Positions 59,328 to 64,000 of a DNA stretch of 64,000 bases are shown here, piece by piece. A program made the position numbers and the translations under genes. The stretch covers positions 124,001 through 188,000 of the forward strand of contig NZ_MJAO01000002.1 of NCBI RefSeq assembly GCF_001902635.1. The letters are read 5' to 3'. The notes under the pieces are model-generated. The model did no database searches and was not told where the DNA came from. It saw only the letters and a program-made list of their open reading frames with translations. This stretch comes from Serratia marcescens. GTDB taxonomy: Bacteria; Pseudomonadota; Gammaproteobacteria; Enterobacterales; Enterobacteriaceae. Within the stretch, counting starts at the first letter, position 1. Every line of letters starts with the position of its first letter.

Positions 59328-60713
59328 ATGACGAAATTACCGGTCGACCCGATCGAAGAATTGATCGCTTTCGCTTCGCAGGTCGATGCTTGCATGATTC
59401 CCCCCGCCGTCTTGGCATTCCAATGCAAACGGCTGATGGATAATCTTGGCTGCCTCGCCGCCGGGTACGATCAAAGCGGCGTTGACGCGGCGCTGTCGTT
59501 GGCCCGGCGCTGGAGCGGCAACGCCGAGGCCAGCATTATCGGCAGCGAGGAGCGCCTCGCCGCACCGCAGGCGGCATTCGTCAACGCCGTGCGCGCCCGT
59601 GCGCTCGACTATTGCGACGTCCTTTCCCCCGGTTGGCACCCCAGCTCCTCGGATATTCCGGTGGCGTTGGCGGCGGCGGAACTGTCGGGCGCTTCCGGCC
59701 TGGACATGCTGGCTGCATTGGCCGTTGGGCAAGATTTTGCCCAACGCATCAATCTCGCCGCACAGGCGAACGGCTTTTTCTATCGCGGATTCGATTCGAA
59801 TATCCTCGGTCTGTTTTCCGGTGCGGTGATCGCCGCCCGCTTGCTGCGCCTGGATCAGCAGGCCTTTGCCGACGCTATCGGCCTGGCGTTCGATTTCGGC
59901 ATCGGCACCTTCCAACACTACCAGGACAAAACGTTGGCGGTACGCATCAGCCAGGGGTTGGTGGCGCGCCATGCGCTGGAAGCGGTCATGATGGCGCAGG
60001 CCGGCATAAGCGGCCCCAAACGCGTCCTGAGCGGAGAGAACGGCTTTTTTAATCTTTATGCGCCGGGTGAACCCGACCTGGGGTCATTAACTCGCCAACT
60101 GGGCATCGCCTTTCTGGGTGAAGAAGCCACCTGCTTCAAACTGTACCCGCATTGCAGCATTCTGCTGGCGTTGACCGAAACGCTCTTGAACGACGGGCCG
60201 CACCGGCAGTTGTCCGCTCCCGAACGGGCGAAAATCACGCTGCATGCGTCACCGACCATGCGTATGGTGTGCGGCGCGCCCTATGAGCCGCAGAAAACGG
60301 CCGAAATCGACGCGCAATTCAGCGCGCGTTATATCATCGCCAATGCGTTGCTGCGCGGCCAGGCCAGCGCTCGCGAATTCAGCGCCGACTTCGCGATGGA
60401 ACCGACGGTCGTTGCACTGGCGCAACGTATCGAAGTTCATGAACAAAACGCTTTCGAACGGTTTGACCGCTTCGAACTGCATATCACGCCGGAACAAGGC
60501 GATACGCTGCGGCTTGAAGCGGAGTTCGGCCGCGGTTGGCCGGAGAACCCGGCGGACCTGCAGGATATCCGGGAGAAATTTCTTCGCTGCTGCGCGCAAT
60601 CGCCTAATCATGGATTGCGGCATAATGCGCAAGAACTGATGGCCTGCATCGAGAATCTGGTCGAAGCGCCGTCCTTGCATGCCTTGTTGGCCGCAACGCG
60701 CGACGTTCGCTAG
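59328..60713 (+). CDS. MmgE/PrpD-family protein
   Basis: The 461-aa protein belongs to the MmgE/PrpD fold, which includes 2-methylcitrate dehydratase, cis-aconitate decarboxylase and iminodisuccinate epimerase. Visible blocks are the N-terminal DNLGCLAAGYDQS, the AARALDYCDVL region with the substrate loop PSSSDIPVALA, HYQDKTLAVRI-like lid and FKLYPHCS. GAGG precedes the ATG, and the 3-nt gap from the exporter gene indicates co-transcription. It may make or modify a tricarboxylate or iminodicarboxylate building block, or be unrelated to the pathway. The reaction cannot be assigned from the sequence. Confidence 0.85.
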   Translation: MTKLPVDPIEELIAFASQVDACMIPPAVLAFQCKRLMDNLGCLAAGYDQSGVDAALSLARRWSGNAEASIIGSEERLAAPQAAFVNAVRARALDYCDVLSPGWHPSSSDIPVALAAAELSGASGLDMLAALAVGQDFAQRINLAAQANGFFYRGFDSNILGLFSGAVIAARLLRLDQQAFADAIGLAFDFGIGTFQHYQDKTLAVRISQGLVARHALEAVMMAQAGISGPKRVLSGENGFFNLYAPGEPDLGSLTRQLGIAFLGEEATCFKLYPHCSILLALTETLLNDGPHRQLSAPERAKITLHASPTMRMVCGAPYEPQKTAEIDAQFSARYIIANALLRGQASAREFSADFAMEPTVVALAQRIEVHEQNAFERFDRFELHITPEQGDTLRLEAEFGRGWPENPADLQDIREKFLRCCAQSPNHGLRHNAQELMACIENLVEAPSLHALLAATRDVR

Positions 60714-60746
60714 CCAACAGAGTGCAAATGAACGTGTTGTGACGGC

Positions 60747-61670
60747 TTACCCGGCGAACCCCGCCGGGGTTAAACCGGCGATCAGCGCCTGCAATAAGGC
60801 GCTGACCTTCGGCTGAGCACGGCGGCTTTTCAGCCAGACCACATTGATTGGCAGGCCGTCGGTCGCCAGATGCGGTAACACCTCGACCAACGTCCCCGCT
60901 TCTACCTGCCGTTTGACCAGCCAGGTCGGCAATTGAGCGATGCCGTGCCCCGCCAGCACCGCCGTCAACTGCCCCTCCGCATCCCCGATAGCCACCCGCG
61001 CCGCCAGCATTCTTTTCTCTACCGGCTGCGTGCCTGTGCCCGAGAAATGCCAGGGTGTCTGCACACCGTCGTTTTCCTGGTACAACACGCAGTGATGATG
61101 CGCCAATTCGTCGGCGGTAGTGGGCTCGCCATGCTTTTTCAGGTAACCGGGCGCCGCGCAGAAGATATGCCGCTGCGCGCCGAGGTAATGATGCCCCACC
61201 GCGTTCGGCCAGACGTCCGAGCCGCCGATGCGCACCAGAATATCGATGCCCTCGCTGACCGGATCGGCAAAACGGTCCGAAAACGTGATATGCGGCACCA
61301 GCAACGGATGGTCCGCAATAAATCGCAGGATCGCCGGCAGCGCATGTAAACGGCCGAAGGAGGCGGGAAGATCGATGCGCACCCTGCCGCGTGGCTCCGC
61401 GCTTTCCGCCTGTATCGCCAGCTCCGCCTCTTCCAGCTCGGCCAGCACGCCGGTGCAGGTGCGATAAAAATGGGCGCCGGCGTCGGTCAGCGACAGCCGC
61501 CGTGTGGTGCGGTGGAACAGCCTGGTCTGCAAGCGGCTCTCCAGCCGGGCGATCCCTTTGCTGACGGCGGAGCCGGTCAGGTTCATGCGCTCCGCCGCCA
61601 GCGTAAAGCTGCCCATATCGGCCACGCAGACAAACAGACTGATCCCTTTTAGACGTTCGGAAGAAAACAT
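60747..61670 (-). CDS. LysR-family transcriptional regulator
   Basis: The 307-aa protein has an N-terminal winged HTH (FTLAAERMNLTGSAVSKGIARLE region) and a LysR effector domain (RGRVRIDLPASFGR). It lies divergent from the NmrA-like gene and probably controls it from the 115-bp intergenic region. It is convergent with the PrpD-like gene at its 3' end. GTGAAGG precedes the ATG. This kind of LysR gene is common next to NAD(P)H oxidoreductases in enterobacteria. Confidence 0.92.
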   Translation of the reverse strand: MFSSERLKGISLFVCVADMGSFTLAAERMNLTGSAVSKGIARLESRLQTRLFHRTTRRLSLTDAGAHFYRTCTGVLAELEEAELAIQAESAEPRGRVRIDLPASFGRLHALPAILRFIADHPLLVPHITFSDRFADPVSEGIDILVRIGGSDVWPNAVGHHYLGAQRHIFCAAPGYLKKHGEPTTADELAHHHCVLYQENDGVQTPWHFSGTGTQPVEKRMLAARVAIGDAEGQLTAVLAGHGIAQLPTWLVKRQVEAGTLVEVLPHLATDGLPINVVWLKSRRAQPKVSALLQALIAGLTPAGFAG

Positions 61671-61785
61671 GCCTTCACCTTATTGATGAATTAATTTCCG
61701 CCAACTTGATAATTTATAGCGCAAATCGTGATTTTTATTCCGATAGACTTTCCCTCGAAGCGATAGAAACCGCAAGAGGTGTGTT

Positions 61786-62673
61786 ATGAAAAGCAATAAA
61801 CCCAAGATCCTGATCACCGGCGCCACCGGCCAGATAGGCGGCGCCACCCTGCGTCTTTTGCAATCGGAGACGGCGATCGAACCGGTCGCCGCCGTGCGCT
61901 CTGCCGCCAAGGCGGCGCCCTTCGCCCAGCGGGGCATCCGCACCGTGTTGCTCGATTTTGATCGGGAAGAAACGCTGGCGCCGGCGCTGGCCGGCATCGA
62001 CCGCGTATTCCTGGCCACCGGTTACACGGTGGACATGCTGCGGCAAAGCAAGGTGTTCCTCGACCAAGCGCGCCAGGCGGGGGTGCGGCATGTCGTGCAT
62101 CTCGGCGCCTGCGGGCGCGACGACACCACCGTGGCGCACTGGGCCTGGCACCAGCTCATCGAATGTTACATCGAAGGAGCGGGTTTTTCTTTCACCCACC
62201 TGCGGCCGGAGTGTTTCATGCAGAACTTGCTCAACTACGACGGCGTGCCGGCGGTGAAAAATGGCGTGATCCGGCAATATACCGGCGACGCCCCATTCAG
62301 CTGGGTGGACGGCGACGATGTGGCGCAGGCGGCAGCGCTGGCGCTGCTGCACCCCGAGCTGCACGGCGGCAAAACCTACCGTATGGGCTATGACGTCAAA
62401 TCCTATGGCGAGATCGCCGCCATAATGACGGAAGAGCTGGGACAGCCGTTCCGCTATGAAGCGCAGGATCCGCAGATTTTCCTGGAAGAGATGCGGGCGA
62501 TGGGGGCCGAGATGGCCTATATGCGCTGCGTCTACGACAATTTTCGCCGCATAGCGGCTCGCGATATCCCTGGCGTCGAAGACGTTTTCGATAATTTCCC
62601 GCAGATCGCCGGAAGAGAGCCGATGCGGCTCAGGGCGTTTATCCGCAAACACCGTGACAGTCTGGCCTACTGA
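61786..62673 (+). CDS. NmrA-like NAD(P)-binding oxidoreductase
   Basis: The 295-aa atypical short-chain dehydrogenase has the N-terminal dinucleotide motif ILITGATGQIGGATLRLL and the VHLGACGRDD and FTHLRPECFMQNLL blocks of the NmrA/QorB group. Such proteins act as quinone reductases or as redox-sensing regulators. AGAGG precedes the ATG. It is transcribed away from the LysR gene and ends at a strong terminator. The substrate is unknown. Confidence 0.88.
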   Translation: MKSNKPKILITGATGQIGGATLRLLQSETAIEPVAAVRSAAKAAPFAQRGIRTVLLDFDREETLAPALAGIDRVFLATGYTVDMLRQSKVFLDQARQAGVRHVVHLGACGRDDTTVAHWAWHQLIECYIEGAGFSFTHLRPECFMQNLLNYDGVPAVKNGVIRQYTGDAPFSWVDGDDVAQAAALALLHPELHGGKTYRMGYDVKSYGEIAAIMTEELGQPFRYEAQDPQIFLEEMRAMGAEMAYMRCVYDNFRRIAARDIPGVEDVFDNFPQIAGREPMRLRAFIRKHRDSLAY

Positions 62674-62680
62674 GCCGCGC

Positions 62681-62714
62681 AAGGTTCGCCTGGAAAACCC
62701 GGCGAACCTTTTCT
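62681..62714. terminator. Bidirectional intrinsic terminator
   Basis: The perfect 10-bp stem AAGGTTCGCC/GGCGAACCTT with a 10-nt loop, flanked by TTTTC on the + side, lies between the convergent NmrA-like and phospholipase D-like genes. Confidence 0.85.
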
Positions 62715-62733
62715 GCTCCCTGCCGCTGCGCCG

Positions 62734-64000
62734 TTACAGCATCCATTCGATCGGCAGCCAACCGGCCACGGTAAGAACAATGCGTTTTACCCAGCCGGCG
62801 CCGGGCTCTTGCTGATGCACTTCGGTGTGGCCGTCTTCGAAGGCTTCGTTCCACACCATTTTGCCCTCGGGCGTCAATGTCGGCCGGTAGGCGGCAAACT
62901 TGAGCGGGCCATCAAACAGCTGTCGGGTGTCGGCCGCCAGCGCCGGACTGTCGATCAGAAACCCCATTTCGCAGTTCAGGTGCGCCGAGCGTGGATCGAA
63001 GTTAAACGAGCCGATAAACACCCGCTTATCGTCGATGGCGAAAGTCTTCGCATGCAGCGCCGCACCGGACAGCCCCAGCGGCTTGAGCTCCTGCCGCCCC
63101 GTCGGTTGGCCGGCGCGCAGCTTCAGTTCGAACAGCTCAACGCCCGCCTGCAGCAGCGCCCGCCGATATTTGGCGTAGCCCGCATGCACCACCAGCACAT
63201 CGGTCGTATTCATCGCGTTAGTCAATACGCGAATGGATTTACCCTGCCTGGCGAGCGATTCAAAGTATGTCGCCCCCTCCCGGCCCGGCACGAAATAGGC
63301 GGACACCAGATCCAATTGCCGGCCGACGCCGCCGATGATCTTGCCCAGCTGCGTCACCATCAAATGATCGTGCGACGCCTTGCCCAGCCCCTTCACCGGA
63401 TCGTCGGCCACCAGCTGCACCGTGGTGAATTCCGGCTGCGCGGCGCCATCGCGAAAACGCACCGCGCTGGTTTCCAGCTGCACCGCCAGTTTGCGCGCGC
63501 GCTCGCCGGCTTCGGTGTCGGCGGCCTGCGTCAGGAATGCCGAAAGGTTGCCGTCGCGCCCGATAATTTGCTCAACCCCGTACACCGAGGCGCTGTTCCA
63601 GTAACGATCGAAGACATCGGCGGTCTCCGCCACCACCTTGCCGACGCTCAGCACGTCGAGATCGAGGAAATAGTTTTCGTCACCGACCTGGAAATATTCA
63701 TCGCCGATGTTGCGGCCACCGATGATCGCCACGGCGCCGTCGACGATGTAAGACTTGTTGTGCATGCGCCGGTTCATGCGCATAAAATCAAAGGCGTAAC
63801 CGGCCAGCTTAGGCGTGCGCACGGTCGACGGGTTGAACAGACGGATCTCGACGTTGTTCTGGGCGTTCAGCGCCGCCAGGGTATCGTCCATCGCGACGCC
63901 GTTATCGTCCAGCAGCAGTCGCACGCGCACGCCGCGCTGGGCGGCGTCATACAGGGTTTTCAGCAGGATCTGCCCGGAGGTATCGTTATGCCAGATGTAG
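62734..64000 (-). CDS. Phospholipase D-like protein (cardiolipin synthase ClsC-like), N-terminus outside window
   Basis: The frame is open to the right edge (it reads YIWHNDTSG and RGVRVRLLLDDNG), so about 420 C-terminal codons are visible. Both HKD motifs are present: MHNKSYIVDG with GGRNIGDEYF, and LHAKTFAIDD with GSFNFDPRS. The pattern matches the ClsC/YmdC group, which makes cardiolipin from phosphatidylglycerol and phosphatidylethanolamine at the membrane. In that group a partner gene (ymdB in Escherichia coli) often lies upstream, outside this window. It is probably unrelated to the biosynthetic clusters. Confidence 0.88.
   Translation of the reverse strand, partial: YIWHNDTSGQILLKTLYDAAQRGVRVRLLLDDNGVAMDDTLAALNAQNNVEIRLFNPSTVRTPKLAGYAFDFMRMNRRMHNKSYIVDGAVAIIGGRNIGDEYFQVGDENYFLDLDVLSVGKVVAETADVFDRYWNSASVYGVEQIIGRDGNLSAFLTQAADTEAGERARKLAVQLETSAVRFRDGAAQPEFTTVQLVADDPVKGLGKASHDHLMVTQLGKIIGGVGRQLDLVSAYFVPGREGATYFESLARQGKSIRVLTNAMNTTDVLVVHAGYAKYRRALLQAGVELFELKLRAGQPTGRQELKPLGLSGAALHAKTFAIDDKRVFIGSFNFDPRSAHLNCEMGFLIDSPALAADTRQLFDGPLKFAAYRPTLTPEGKMVWNEAFEDGHTEVHQQEPGAGWVKRIVLTVAGWLPIEWML

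Noticed and set aside
1-64000. CRISPR arrays, tRNA or rRNA genes, and complete insertion sequences.
   Set aside because: No regularly spaced repeats, tRNA-like cloverleaf sequences, rRNA segments or intact transposase genes were seen.

Overview
The window is GC-rich enterobacterial DNA, most likely Serratia or a close relative. This is inferred from gene style, Shine-Dalgarno usage and gene content; no rRNA, tRNA or housekeeping marker is present to prove it. It carries two separate biosynthetic gene clusters. Between them lie an A/T-rich patch with a beta-lactamase gene and a LacI-controlled sugar operon.

Region 1 (1-36100, all + strand) is the downstream part of a trans-acyltransferase polyketide synthase (trans-AT PKS) cluster. 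Three multimodular proteins contain eight ketosynthases (KS), nine-plus integrated carrier domains and no internal acyltransferase (AT). Their order is: protein A (5' end outside the window) KR-ACP-ACP-KS-ACP-KS0; protein B KS-DH-ACP-KS-KR; protein C cMT-ACP-ACP-KS-DH-ACP-KS-KR-ACP-KS-ACP-TE-KS-ACP-C. Between A and B are a free-standing ACP, a JmjC/cupin-like enzyme with an unusual metal site, and a small unknown protein. After C come a secreted protein, a trans-acting enoylreductase (PfaD family), a tandem AT/acyl-hydrolase protein and a second stand-alone AT. The oddest feature of this assembly line is an internal thioesterase followed by another KS-ACP-condensation unit.

Region 2 (about 36100-38235) is A/T-richer. 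It holds a short hypothetical gene and a class A beta-lactamase of CARB/PSE type, flanked by two copies of a roughly 38-bp sequence in inverted orientation. A possible 3' remnant of a sugar-binding protein gene lies at its right edge.

Region 3 (38235-42721) is a small sugar or inositol-type catabolic locus: a LacI-family repressor divergent from a periplasmic binding protein, a Gfo/Idh/MocA oxidoreductase and a xylose-isomerase-like TIM barrel enzyme. Four near-palindromic operators lie in its promoters. A lone formylglycine-generating-enzyme-like protein (42747-43844, - strand) follows.

Region 4 (43905-60713) looks like a small hybrid metallophore/siderophore-type cluster that I do not recognise. 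The - strand operon encodes an EntE-like adenylating enzyme, a type II thioesterase, a cysteine-synthase-like PLP enzyme, an unknown 185-aa protein, a sarcosine-oxidase/NikD-like flavoenzyme, a KS-AT-carrier PKS and a Leu/Glu-dehydrogenase-like enzyme. A short carrier protein lies just upstream. Facing outward are a TonB-dependent receptor, a Tat-exported metal-chelate binding protein, a TetR repressor, a DHA2-type exporter and an MmgE/PrpD protein. Three related inverted-repeat operators, each overlapping a plausible -35 box, and two Fur-box-like sites tie these units into one regulon.

Region 5 (60747-64000) is ordinary chromosome: a LysR regulator divergent from an NmrA-like oxidoreductase, then a phospholipase D/cardiolipin-synthase-like gene running off the right edge.
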